Virus record (IMG/VR): IMGVR_UViG_3300032288_003512
Span: 1 to 32,287 of that record
Length of the DNA stretch: 32,287 nt
Reading direction: 5' to 3' (one strand)
Source of the DNA: a virus
Shown: positions 24,147 to 31,527 of the stretch, piece after piece
How the letters are laid out: every line of letters begins with the position of its first letter
How positions within the stretch are numbered: position 1 is the stretch's first letter
The notes under the pieces: model-generated
Databases searched by the model: none
The model's input: the letters and a program-made list of their open reading frames with translations, nothing else
What the model was told of the DNA's origin: nothing
Program-made: the position numbers and the translations under genes

Positions 24147-26036
24147 AAGAAAGATAAAATATACGAACTAAGAATTGATGAGGATGATGAAATATCAGGT
24201 ATTGATTCAATTTCTTTAGTTTCAGAACCAGCCATAGAAATTTCTTGGGTGGCATTTAATAAAGTTAAGTCTGAAGATTTTCATATTCCCGATGGTGAAG
24301 ATGAAAAATACATTCAAAAACTACTTGCAACAGCACAAGACGAACAAGAACTATTTGACGAAGGTTGGGTGGTTGATAGTATTGAGTTATTGGATGGTAA
24401 GGAAGGATTTATTTCAACTAACCCTAATGGACCTTCAATAGAAGATGAACAAGAATATAATGTTAGATACAAGTATATTCTAAACCCAAGAATTACAGGT
24501 CAGGGTGCAATTATCCCTACAACAAGAGACTTTTGTAAGACTCTTATCAATCGTAATTATGTTTGGAGAGTAGAGGATATGGATAATACACAGAATGACT
24601 TTGGTCAGTCTGCTATGGTATGGAGAGGTGGTTACAATTGTCGTCATACTTGGTCTCGTATCAAATATAGAAAAGACGCAACCATTACAAATAAGGCGTC
24701 AGTTAATAAAGGTAAAGTTGAAGTTAATGGTTTTCCAAATGACTTAGTTCCTGATACAAGAGTATTAGGATATTCTGAACCTGATACGGTAACAAATAAA
24801 ACTCTTGCAAACCCTTCACCAAGTACAATTAAAAACTTGGGATTGTCAAAAGAGAAATTTAATGGTGTGGATGTATTTGGTTTTAAAACAAGATATTTCC
24901 ATATGTGTCCTGGCGCAACCAAATTGTTTGAACATCTTGTATCTATGCCAGTGGATGACGATACTAAAGGAATGATTAGAAGTGCAGCACAAGTCGCGGA
25001 TAATGTTTTTAGATTGGAAGAAGAAGTTATTAACTCAAATATGGCCACACCTGACCAATTGGAACAAGCAACAATAATGGTTGATGATTTTAAAGATATA
25101 ATTGGTGAAGTAGATAAAATTACAGGAATGAAACACGATGTTTCATTTATGGATGGTCATATAGAAAAAATTAAAGAATATCTTGAAGAAGATTTAGGAT
25201 ATGTAAACGATTTACCACCATTTGTGGATGAAGGTATTAGAAAGAAAAAGAAGAAGAAACAAGAGGATTTTGAAACATATAATGACTATCCTGAATCGGC
25301 AGTAAACAACGCAAAGCGTGCATTAAAATATGCTGAAGAAAATGGATGGGGTTCTTGTGGCACACCTGTGGGAAAACAGCGTGCAAACCAACTCGCAAAC
25401 AAAGAGAACATTTCGGAAGAAACGATTGCCAGAATGGCTTCATTTGAAAGACATAGACAAAACAAAGATGTTCCTTATGATGAAGGATGTGGTGGACTTA
25501 TGTGGGACGCTTGGGGTGGAACAGAAGGAATTGAATGGGCACAAAGAAAGTTGGAACAAATTGAAAAACAAAAAATGTCAAAACAAAAATTCCAAACCGA
25601 TGATGAGAAAAGAATTGTGATTGGACCTGCTATGATTCCTGATCTTAAGATATTCCGTAAAGATAAAAATGGTGACCCATACTATGTGACATTTACTGCT
25701 GAGACAATCAAGATGATTGCTGAGAAGTATATGAGAAACAAATATATTGATAATAACGATACCGAACATAATGGTAAGGCTGCACAAGATGTTTATGTGA
25801 TTGAGTCTTGGATTAAAGAAGACGAACAAGATAAGTCAAATAAATACGGAGATGAAGATTTACCAATTGGAACTTGGTTTGTTTCTATGAAGGTTAAAAA
25901 TGATTTAGTTTGGGAAGCAATTAAAAATAAGGAATTGAACGGATTCAGTGTATCAGGATACTTTGAGGAGATAGAACAATTCTACAGAGAACAAGAATTT
26001 TTAAGAGAAGTAGCTAAAATTTTAAAAGATTTATAG
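24144..26036 (+). CDS. XkdF-like prohead protease fused to N-terminal head domains, 630 aa
   Basis: The C-terminal part (about 480-615) matches the XkdF-like putative prohead serine protease family: KRIVIGPAMIPDLKIFRKD, YYVTFTAETIKMIAEKYM, and WFVSMKVKNDLVWEAIKN followed by GFSVSGYFEE. It would cleave scaffold and capsid proteins during maturation. The middle (about 380-470) is a conserved phage module, YPESAVNNAKRALKYAEENG, then CGTPVGKQRANQLANKENIS and CGGLMWDAWGGTEGIEWAQR. The N-terminal third (ISLVSEPAIEISWVAF, RRG-type RGGYNCRHTW) loosely resembles a minor head protein (MuF-like), which is uncertain. An in-frame ATG at 25575 (residue 478), preceded by an A-rich stretch, lies exactly at the protease boundary and might give a separate protease product. 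Confidence 0.8.
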   Translation: MKKDKIYELRIDEDDEISGIDSISLVSEPAIEISWVAFNKVKSEDFHIPDGEDEKYIQKLLATAQDEQELFDEGWVVDSIELLDGKEGFISTNPNGPSIEDEQEYNVRYKYILNPRITGQGAIIPTTRDFCKTLINRNYVWRVEDMDNTQNDFGQSAMVWRGGYNCRHTWSRIKYRKDATITNKASVNKGKVEVNGFPNDLVPDTRVLGYSEPDTVTNKTLANPSPSTIKNLGLSKEKFNGVDVFGFKTRYFHMCPGATKLFEHLVSMPVDDDTKGMIRSAAQVADNVFRLEEEVINSNMATPDQLEQATIMVDDFKDIIGEVDKITGMKHDVSFMDGHIEKIKEYLEEDLGYVNDLPPFVDEGIRKKKKKKQEDFETYNDYPESAVNNAKRALKYAEENGWGSCGTPVGKQRANQLANKENISEETIARMASFERHRQNKDVPYDEGCGGLMWDAWGGTEGIEWAQRKLEQIEKQKMSKQKFQTDDEKRIVIGPAMIPDLKIFRKDKNGDPYYVTFTAETIKMIAEKYMRNKYIDNNDTEHNGKAAQDVYVIESWIKEDEQDKSNKYGDEDLPIGTWFVSMKVKNDLVWEAIKNKELNGFSVSGYFEEIEQFYREQEFLREVAKILKDL

Positions 26037-26060
26037 TCTACTGATAATATATTATATTTC
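26030..26060 (+). promoter_or_regulatory. Candidate promoter for scaffold and capsid genes
   Basis: TATATTTC at 26053-26060 matches the Bacteroidota -7 box TAnnTTTG except for the final base. TTTA at 26030-26033 lies exactly 19 nt upstream, as a near match to the -33 TTTG. A start near 26067 would leave an A-rich leader of about 24 nt before ATG 26091, a pattern that favours strong translation in Bacteroidota. Confidence 0.45.
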
Positions 26061-26090
26061 TATATATAAACATAATAAAAACAAAAAAGT

Positions 26091-26675
26091 ATGTCAAATC
26101 CAAAAACAGCAATTCAAGAGATTAAAAACTTGATGGTTAAATTTGGTTTTATGTCAGCTGAAGAAGACAAAGTAGAAGAAACTCCAACAGAAGAAGTTGA
26201 AGTTAAATTTGCTGAGGCTAAATTAGTTGATGGTACAGTTGTAAAAGTTGAAGGAGATTTAGTTGAAGGTGCTGCTGTTAAAGTAGTTACAGAAGACGCT
26301 GAAATTCCTGCACCAGATGGTGTTCACGAACTTGAAGATGGTACTAAAGTAGAAACCAAAGATGGCGTGATAGTAAAAGTCGAAAAGGCTGAGGTTGAAG
26401 AACCTGAAGCTGAAGTTGAAATTGAGGTTAAGAAGGAAGGAATGGAAGACGAAATGTACTCTTTACTTAAAGAACTTATGGAGAAAATCTCTGATAAGAT
26501 GAAAAAGATGGAGGACAAAATGTCTGAAATTCAATCTGACTTTAACTCGTTCAAAAAAGAACCTGCCGCTAAAAAAATCAACAGCGGAAAAACAGATTTT
26601 AATAAACAAGAAAATGAAAACTCAGAAGATGCAAGAATCGCAACTATTATGAGTTTCAGAAAAAACAGAAAATAA
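26091..26675 (+). CDS. Probable capsid scaffold protein, 194 aa
   Basis: A highly acidic protein directly upstream of the major capsid gene, as is usual for scaffolds. Residues 33-100 are rich in Glu and Val, with a beta-rich repeat DGTVVKVEGDLVEGAAVKVV and HELEDGTKVETKDGVIVKVE, which resembles a small barrel-like unit. Residues about 115-152 form a coiled coil (MYSLLKELMEKISDKMKKME). The basic C-terminus (ATIMSFRKNRK) may contact the capsid protein. No cleavage site can be proved, but the XkdF-like protease gene just upstream probably acts on it. The role is inferred from position and composition. Confidence 0.7.
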   Translation: MSNPKTAIQEIKNLMVKFGFMSAEEDKVEETPTEEVEVKFAEAKLVDGTVVKVEGDLVEGAAVKVVTEDAEIPAPDGVHELEDGTKVETKDGVIVKVEKAEVEEPEAEVEIEVKKEGMEDEMYSLLKELMEKISDKMKKMEDKMSEIQSDFNSFKKEPAAKKINSGKTDFNKQENENSEDARIATIMSFRKNRK

Positions 26676-26698
26676 ACAAAAACAAAAAAAATAGAAAA

Positions 26699-27676
26699 AT
26701 GAAAAATTATTCAAAAGAAGATTTTGCATATGTGGTTTCAACTATTACTGGTTTTACTGACCAAACATCAACTGAGTTGATGATGAAAGCGTTAGTAGGT
26801 GGTACAACCGCTAAGGTTTCTAATGTGAAACTTGGTATCAAAGGAACACAGCAAATACAAATTTTAGATTCTACACCAGCATTCCAATCAGGTGCTTGTG
26901 GATGGTCTGCAAGTGGTGACACCACTTTCTCTCAAATCTCTCTAACAGTATGTCCTGAGAGAATCAACGAAAGTCTTTGCCCTGACGCGTTGTACAGTAC
27001 TTATCAGTCATTACTTTTACAAAAAGGTGAAACTGAAGAAAGTGTTCCATTTGAAATGGAAATTGCAAATTTAAAAGTAAAACAAATTCAACAAAGAATT
27101 GAACAAAAATTATGGCAAGCAACTACCGCAGGTGGTGATTGTTTCCAAGGTTTCAAAGCGTTGTTAGTATCAGGTGCAACAGGTACAGCAGTTTCTGCTA
27201 ACCCAACTGCATTCTCTGCAACTGTGAATTATGGAACTGATGGTAACCCAATCACTGAAGTTGATAAATTAATCAACGCACTTGATGCAAACGCACAAGC
27301 GTTAGAAAACTTGGTAGTGTTTATGTCATATCCTAACTACAGATTGTATGTACAAGCATTAACTAAGGCTAACTTCTTCCAAAATTACATCGGAAGTTCA
27401 GTAGTTATCGGTGGTGAGGCTAACTCATTCGCGGTACATCCAAACTCAACTGTAAAGGTATATCCAACAATTGGTTTATCTGGTTCAGGTAGAGTTGTAA
27501 TCGGTCCAGCTGATTATTTCGTAGTAGGTTTTGATGCCTTAAGTGATCACGAAAAATTAGACATTTGGTGGTCTCGTGATAACGATGAAATTCGTATCAG
27601 AGGTAACTACAACTATGGTGCGGCTCTAGTTCGTTTCGCAGGAGTTAACTACTTCGCAACAAACAACATCGCTTAA
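26699..27676 (+). CDS. Major capsid protein, HK97-fold type, 325 aa
   Basis: It forms the head shell. The sequence has the mixed alpha/beta make-up and length expected of an HK97-fold capsid protein, with an N-terminal helical arm (KNYSKEDFAYVVSTITGF), a central region with CPERINESLCPDALYSTYQS and a helical spine (MEIANLKVKQIQQRIEQKLW). The C-terminal part is typical of Bacteroidota phage capsid proteins (VVFMSYPNYRLYVQAL, IWWSRDNDEIRIRGNYNYGA, ALVRFAGVNYFATN). The position after protease and scaffold supports the call. The start follows a long A-rich leader (26676-26698), consistent with very high translation. A hairpin lies 22 nt after the stop. Confidence 0.88.
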   Translation: MKNYSKEDFAYVVSTITGFTDQTSTELMMKALVGGTTAKVSNVKLGIKGTQQIQILDSTPAFQSGACGWSASGDTTFSQISLTVCPERINESLCPDALYSTYQSLLLQKGETEESVPFEMEIANLKVKQIQQRIEQKLWQATTAGGDCFQGFKALLVSGATGTAVSANPTAFSATVNYGTDGNPITEVDKLINALDANAQALENLVVFMSYPNYRLYVQALTKANFFQNYIGSSVVIGGEANSFAVHPNSTVKVYPTIGLSGSGRVVIGPADYFVVGFDALSDHEKLDIWWSRDNDEIRIRGNYNYGAALVRFAGVNYFATNNIA

Positions 27677-27697
27677 TCGTTTGTCAATATAAAAAAC

Positions 27698-27724
27698 AGG
27701 GAGGTGAAAGTCCTCCCAATTTTA
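27698..27724 (+). terminator. Hairpin after the capsid gene, weak terminator
   Basis: GGGAGG at 27698-27703 pairs with CCTCCC at 27711-27716 around a 7-nt loop, followed by AATTTT. The U-tract is short, so read-through into the tail tube gene is likely. It may limit downstream expression or stabilise the capsid message. Confidence 0.6.
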
Positions 27725-27755
27725 AAATAAACGAAAAAAATTAATAATATAAAAT

Positions 27756-28307
27756 ATGAGTTGCTATATTTCAGAAGGTGTAAGTTTAAACCAGTGTTCT
27801 GATAGTATTGGTGGTATCCAGAAAGTTTATATCGCTGGTGGAACAGGTACAACCGTAGGTGGTGTTACAGGTTTCACATATAATGGTGATGATTCTATCA
27901 CAGGTGCTACTGCTGCTGCAGGAACAATATTCTATGGTTTTGAACTTAAAAGAGGTACTTCACAACTTACTCAAAATATCCAAAAGTCATTTGAAAACGG
28001 TACGGTGTTCTTTGAACAAGTATTGGAAATGGTGTTGTTTAAATACGATGCTGACAAGAGATTGATTATTGAAAACTTATCTCAAAAAGATAATTTACAA
28101 GTAATCGCTATTGACCAAAATGGTACACAGTATATGTTGGGTCAAGTAAGAGGTATGTATGTATCTGCAGGTGCTTTAACTTCAGGTTTGGCATTAGGAG
28201 ACAGAAATGGTATGAATTTCACACTAACAGGTCAGGAACCAGTTCCTGCGAGAGTTATCAGTGGAACATTATCATCTGTGTTCTCAGGTGCTACTTTTAA
28301 TGGCTAA
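27756..28307 (+). CDS. Probable major tail tube protein, 183 aa
   Basis: The protein is beta-rich with one short helix, as in tail tube proteins: FYGFELKRGTSQLTQNIQKS, FENGTVFFEQVLEMVLFKYD, LIIENLSQKDNLQVIAIDQN, then GQVRGMYVSAGALTSGLALG and GMNFTLTGQEPVPARVISGT. The 'FE-x-GT-x-FFEQ' segment, 'DQNGTQYMLGQ' and the ending 'LTGQEPxPA' match tube proteins I recall from Bacteroidota phages. The N-terminus carries two cysteines (C3, C14). Its place between the capsid and portal genes, far from the tape measure gene, is unusual. A start at ATG 27756 follows an A-rich leader. Confidence 0.7.
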   Translation: MSCYISEGVSLNQCSDSIGGIQKVYIAGGTGTTVGGVTGFTYNGDDSITGATAAAGTIFYGFELKRGTSQLTQNIQKSFENGTVFFEQVLEMVLFKYDADKRLIIENLSQKDNLQVIAIDQNGTQYMLGQVRGMYVSAGALTSGLALGDRNGMNFTLTGQEPVPARVISGTLSSVFSGATFNG

Positions 28308-28350
28308 TCGTAGATAAGGGTTGTACCTTTTCGATTATCTATATATCCAC

Positions 28351-28384
28351 AAAAGGAGTGCGGGTACCCGCCTCCTTTTTTTTT
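28351..28384 (+). terminator. Strong terminator after the tail tube gene
   Basis: AAAAGGAG (28351-28358) pairs with CTCCTTTT (28372-28379), with a bulged T at 28359. Inside lies the palindrome GCGGGTACCCGC (28360-28371). A run of nine T ends at 28384. A second small hairpin (TAGATAA 28311-28317 with TTATCTA 28335-28341) lies just upstream. This should stop most transcripts of the capsid-tube unit. Confidence 0.85.
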
Positions 28385-28388
28385 ACTA

Positions 28389-28430
28389 TTTCGTTCCAAA
28401 ATGAAAATATTTATATTTAGTAATATACGG
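28389..28430 (+). promoter_or_regulatory. Promoter of the portal operon
   Basis: The element AATATTTATATTTAG plus TAATATA at 28406-28427 is identical to 7896-7917. The -7-like TATATTTA is at 28412-28419, with TTTC at 28389-28392 exactly 19 nt upstream as a near -33 box. It stands between a strong terminator and the gene at 28439, as expected for a fresh start of transcription. Confidence 0.55.
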
Positions 28431-28438
28431 TTATCTAA

Positions 28439-28813
28439 ATGATTATATTAAATAAAGGTCAACAAAACGAATTGGTATTAAATATCAATAACAACTCAAG
28501 GTCAAACTTTACTGGTTATACTTTGACATTTGTTCACGCCTTATCACAAGAATCAAAGTCATATACAATCAATAAATCAAATCCCGCACAATATGCGGAG
28601 AATGATAGATATTGTGAAATTGTATTAAACTTACAAAATGCAGGCCAAGACCTTAACTATGAAGGTCAGTATCAACTTCAAATATTTGGGGATGGTACAT
28701 CTTTGGTTTATACCATTTTGTGTGATGTGGTTGATACAAATCCAAATGATACATTTGTTTCATATCAATCAGATAATGAAGATAATAGTAACTACATCTA
28801 TATACAAGATTAA
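28439..28813 (+). CDS. Hypothetical beta-rich structural protein, 124 aa
   Basis: The family is not recognised. The sequence suggests a single beta-sandwich: LNKGQQNELVLNINNNSRSN, then YTLTFVHALSQESKSYTINK and YEGQYQLQIFGDGTSLVYTI, with alternating hydrophobic residues. No membrane segment is present. The N-terminal pattern (I-I-L-N-K-G-x-x-N-x-L-V) is the kind seen in small accessory domains on phage tails and in head decoration proteins. It is the first gene behind a promoter and lies 2 nt ahead of the portal gene, so a virion role is likely, but this is inference. Confidence 0.7.
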   Translation: MIILNKGQQNELVLNINNNSRSNFTGYTLTFVHALSQESKSYTINKSNPAQYAENDRYCEIVLNLQNAGQDLNYEGQYQLQIFGDGTSLVYTILCDVVDTNPNDTFVSYQSDNEDNSNYIYIQD

Positions 28814-28815
28814 TT

Positions 28816-29979
28816 ATGAGTGAAGAAATTAAAAAATATGAATTGAGTACGATGAGGTTTACTCAAGCACCAATTCTACCAAGATTTACAGAAGTTTTCC
28901 AAAGAGTACCCTTTGTGTACTATGGTGAAGACAATATGATGCCCAATTATCTTATTACAAGATTTAACAATAGTGCAATTCACAAAGCAATTGTTTTATC
29001 TAAGGTAAATCAAATTATGGGGGATGGTGTTGTATCCATAAATAATCCTATGGCCAGTGTTAATTTGGTAAACAAGAAAGAGAATGTTTCTGAAGTAATG
29101 AAGAAATGTGCATTAGACCTTGTATTATTCGGTGGATACGCAATTAATGTAATTTGGTCAAGAGATAGAAAGAGTGTTGCAGAGATTTATCATATTGATT
29201 TTTCTAAAGTAAGATGTGGTAAAGTTAATCCTGATTCTGACGAGATTGAAAAGTATTATCATTCTTTGGATTGGTCAAACATCAAAAAATTCCCTGTGGA
29301 AGAATATGATGCGTTCAATCAAGAAGATGGTGAACCAAGTCAAATTTTATATTATAAGGCCTATCAACCTAACAATTCATATTATCCGGTACCTGATTAT
29401 TCGGGTGCATTAGCCGCAATTGAGATTGATGTTAATATCAAAGAATTTCATAGTAACAATCTTAGAAATGGAATGTTACCGTCACTTTTCATTAATTTCA
29501 ATAACGGTATCCCTGATGAAGATCAAAAGAGAATTATTACAAGGGCGTTGGAAGAACAATATTCTTCTGTAAATAACGCAGGTAGACCTGTTATTTCATT
29601 CAACGAGAGTAAGGAATTATCACCTGAAATTGTACAAATACCGGCAAGTTCTAACGATGGTTATTATCAAGCAATCTACGATGACATTATTAGAACCATT
29701 CTATCAGGTCATAGGATTAGTTCTGGTGAGTTATTTGTTATTAGTACAAGTGGTAAGTTAGGAACGAGAAATGAGATTGTAGACCACTCAGAATATGTTA
29801 GAAAGATGGTTATTATGCCGTATCAAAATGAACTATTACCAACATTCAATAAGTTGGTATCACTTAAATCACAAACACCAACAACATTTGAAATTAAACC
29901 ATTATCTATCTATGAGGTAGGTGATGTTGTTGAACAACCTGTTGTGGAAAATAAACCTGAACAACCAATTCAACAATAA
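28816..29979 (+). CDS. Portal protein, 387 aa
   Basis: This forms the ring at one head vertex through which DNA enters and leaves. The N-terminal half shows YGEDNMMPNYLITRFNNSAI, then HKAIVLSKVNQIMGDGV, and a conserved ALDLVLFGGYAINVIWSRDR. The middle has KEFHSNNLRNGMLPSLFINF, and the later part contains EEQYSSVNNAGRPVISFNES and DDIIRTILSGHRISSGELFV, a clip and stem pattern typical of portals in Bacteroidota phages. The length is at the low end for HK97-like portals. The C-terminal 20 residues are Pro/Gln/Glu-rich and probably flexible. It precedes the connector gene by 3 nt. In standard phages the portal follows terminase; here it lies 21 kb away. Confidence 0.8.
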   Translation: MSEEIKKYELSTMRFTQAPILPRFTEVFQRVPFVYYGEDNMMPNYLITRFNNSAIHKAIVLSKVNQIMGDGVVSINNPMASVNLVNKKENVSEVMKKCALDLVLFGGYAINVIWSRDRKSVAEIYHIDFSKVRCGKVNPDSDEIEKYYHSLDWSNIKKFPVEEYDAFNQEDGEPSQILYYKAYQPNNSYYPVPDYSGALAAIEIDVNIKEFHSNNLRNGMLPSLFINFNNGIPDEDQKRIITRALEEQYSSVNNAGRPVISFNESKELSPEIVQIPASSNDGYYQAIYDDIIRTILSGHRISSGELFVISTSGKLGTRNEIVDHSEYVRKMVIMPYQNELLPTFNKLVSLKSQTPTTFEIKPLSIYEVGDVVEQPVVENKPEQPIQQ

Positions 29980-29982
29980 CAT

Positions 29983-30618
29983 ATGGCAAATGTATTATTA
30001 GTATCTGAAGGTAAGTTAAAGGCCTTCACAAATGTAAATAAGAATGTAGATATTGATGCAATTAGGGCAGAATTATCTGTAGCACAAGATTTACATCTCC
30101 AACCATTATTGGGTACCAAGTTCTACAAACATTTGTTATCACAAGTATCTGCAACAGGTAATACTTTTAATAGTGATGAGTTAGAATTGGTTAACGAATA
30201 TATTAGTCCATTCTTAATTAATGTTAGTTATTTTGAGATGATACCTCATTTACATTACAGAACGATGAACAGAGGTATTGTTGAGGGTCAAATGGAATCT
30301 GCAACAAGTGTTGATACAGAAACGATGAAATACCTTAGAGGTATCCAAAAACAAAGGTCAGACTTTTATAAACAAAGATTACAAGATTACTTAATCACCG
30401 GTGAAGGACAAAACAAATTCCCTGATTATCTATCTTATTCTACATTAGATGGTATGATACCTGATAAAAGTTCTAAATACAATTCACCGATTGTATTGAA
30501 CCATACCACAAGATATGGATATTCCAAGAGAGGTTATCCTGGTAGAGGTGGTTTTGGTAATATGCCGTCATACAGTGAGATAGAATCTTCTAATCCCGAT
30601 TGTTACGATTGTTATTAA
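29983..30618 (+). CDS. Head-tail connector / head completion protein (DUF6712-like), 211 aa
   Basis: A helical adaptor that likely binds beneath the portal. The N-terminal part reads IDAIRAELSVAQDLHLQPLL followed by GTKFYKHLLSQ, a pattern typical of the DUF6712-like connector group (LQ-x-x-LG-x-x-LY). A helical core follows (LVNEYISPFLINVSYFEMIP) with a conserved NRGIVEGQMESA segment. The C-terminus is Gly/Arg/Tyr-rich and ends in CYDCY, probably disordered or disulphide-linked. Its place directly after the portal gene supports the role. The family name is from memory of the pattern, so I put it as likely only. Confidence 0.75.
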   Translation: MANVLLVSEGKLKAFTNVNKNVDIDAIRAELSVAQDLHLQPLLGTKFYKHLLSQVSATGNTFNSDELELVNEYISPFLINVSYFEMIPHLHYRTMNRGIVEGQMESATSVDTETMKYLRGIQKQRSDFYKQRLQDYLITGEGQNKFPDYLSYSTLDGMIPDKSSKYNSPIVLNHTTRYGYSKRGYPGRGGFGNMPSYSEIESSNPDCYDCY

Positions 30619-30620
30619 TT

Positions 30621-30656
30621 GACAATTACGGAAGTAAAATAAAGACAATTACGGAA
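30621..30656 (+). repeat. Tandem 13-bp direct repeat before a membrane protein gene
   Basis: GACAATTACGGAA occurs at 30621-30633 and 30644-30656, a 23-bp period, filling the 38-nt gap between the connector stop and the ATG at 30657. The second copy ends directly at the start codon. It could be a regulator site, a translational element or a small duplication. Confidence 0.7.
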
Positions 30657-30917
30657 ATGAGTACAGAAATATTATTAATTATATCTAATGCACTGACTGG
30701 TTTTGCCGGTTGGTTCGTAGGTAGAAAAAGACAACAAGCAGACACAGATAACCAAGTATTAAGAAACCTTGAGTTATCTGTAAACATATATGTTAAAATT
30801 ATTGAAGATCTTAAACAAGAAATTCACGAGTTAAACAATAAAGTTCAAGACCTTGAGAAAAGGGTGGAAGAACTTATGGCTGAAAATCGGAAACTTAAAA
30901 AGAAAACAGGATTATGA
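30657..30917 (+). CDS. Membrane-anchored coiled-coil protein, 86 aa
   Basis: I chose ATG 30657 over an upstream TTG because the direct repeat ends at this ATG. Residues 5-21 form one hydrophobic segment (ILLIISNALTGFAGWFVG), followed by basic RKRQQ and a long coiled coil (about 30-83, for example EIHELNNKVQDLEKRVEELM). One N-terminal membrane segment plus a periplasmic or cytoplasmic coil is the layout of inner-membrane spanins and of some phage membrane-anchored accessory proteins. No second spanin or endolysin is nearby, so a lysis role remains a guess. The stop overlaps the next start (ATGA). Confidence 0.7.
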   Translation: MSTEILLIISNALTGFAGWFVGRKRQQADTDNQVLRNLELSVNIYVKIIEDLKQEIHELNNKVQDLEKRVEELMAENRKLKKKTGL

Positions 30918-31114
30918 CAAACGAAATAACTTTACCTGAACCAAATGCAGAAGAATTAAAACCTTATAACAAGGCGTTATATTTTAATAGACTTATGACA
31001 CAAATGGATTTGTCTAGTGTATTAAAAGTTAATCATATGATTCTTGCAAGTTGGATAAGTGATAATTACGATAGTGTATATCTATACGATAAAGAACTAA
31101 AATTTAAACGATGA
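30914..31114 (+). CDS. Hypothetical protein, 66 aa
   Basis: A small soluble protein of unknown family (MTNEITLPEPNAEELKPYNK, and LMTQMDLSSVLKVNHMILAS). No cysteines, membrane segment or known motif. The middle (LSSVLKVNHMILASWISDNY) has helix-turn-helix-like spacing, but the length and missing turn residue make this weak. It overlaps both neighbours as ATGA, so the three small genes at 30657-31440 are translated as a coupled set. Confidence 0.65.
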   Translation: MTNEITLPEPNAEELKPYNKALYFNRLMTQMDLSSVLKVNHMILASWISDNYDSVYLYDKELKFKR

Positions 31115-31440
31115 ATAAGAACGAAAAATTTAATATTATCAGAAGAATCAAATTGAATTTGTCTGATGTGAAAACAATTAAGATGGAAGAAAAAGAAATG
31201 GATAATCCCTGCTGGAGCGGATACGAACCTTATGGTACCAAAGTATTGGAAGATGGAAGGGAAGTACCTAATTGTGTTCCGGTGGAAGCCAAGAAAGTAA
31301 AACAAGGGTTTCCGATACCTTCTCCTGAAGGTGGGGAAGATGAGAACACATTTATCAGCAGATGTATGGAAGAAATTGGTGGTGAGTATGACCAAGACCA
31401 AGCACTTGCAATTTGTTATGGTAAGTTAAGAGGAGAATAA
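31111..31440 (+). CDS. Cys-rich two-module phage protein, 109 aa
   Basis: Two short modules are visible after a basic N-terminus (1-30). The first reads MDNPCWSGYEPYGTKVLEDG and REVPNCVPVEAKK, with Cys in the NPCW and PNCVP motifs. The second reads TFISRCMEEIGGEYDQDQAL followed by AICYGKLRGE. Both modules recur in diverse phages as small proteins or as parts of head protein fusions, as far as I recall; their function is unknown. Possible metal or disulphide bonding by four cysteines would suit a virion component. The gene is the last of the rightward unit, 31 nt before a bidirectional terminator. Confidence 0.75.
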   Translation: MNKNEKFNIIRRIKLNLSDVKTIKMEEKEMDNPCWSGYEPYGTKVLEDGREVPNCVPVEAKKVKQGFPIPSPEGGEDENTFISRCMEEIGGEYDQDQALAICYGKLRGE

Positions 31441-31471
31441 GGACAAAATAAATAAACACTAAACAAATTAA

Positions 31472-31504
31472 AAAACCCCGGCTCAAATAGAGTACCGGGG
31501 TTTT
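31472..31504. terminator. Bidirectional terminator between convergent units
   Basis: AAAACCCCGG (31472-31481) pairs with CCGGGGTTTT (31495-31504) around a 13-nt loop. The plus strand ends in TTTT and the minus strand ends in six T, so it can stop transcripts from both sides: the rightward operon ending at 31440 and the leftward gene ending at 31528. Confidence 0.85.
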
Positions 31505-31527
31505 AGATATATTGATAATAGACTTAT

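Noticed and set aside
24644-25048. 134-codon minus-strand open frame inside the protease fusion gene
   Set aside because: It is antisense to a gene with strong domain matches, has no promoter or start context, and looks like a mirror frame.
27700-27710. GGAGGTGA-like Shine-Dalgarno site after the capsid gene
   Set aside because: It lies within a hairpin, about 50 nt from the next start codon, and other starts in the window do not use such sites.
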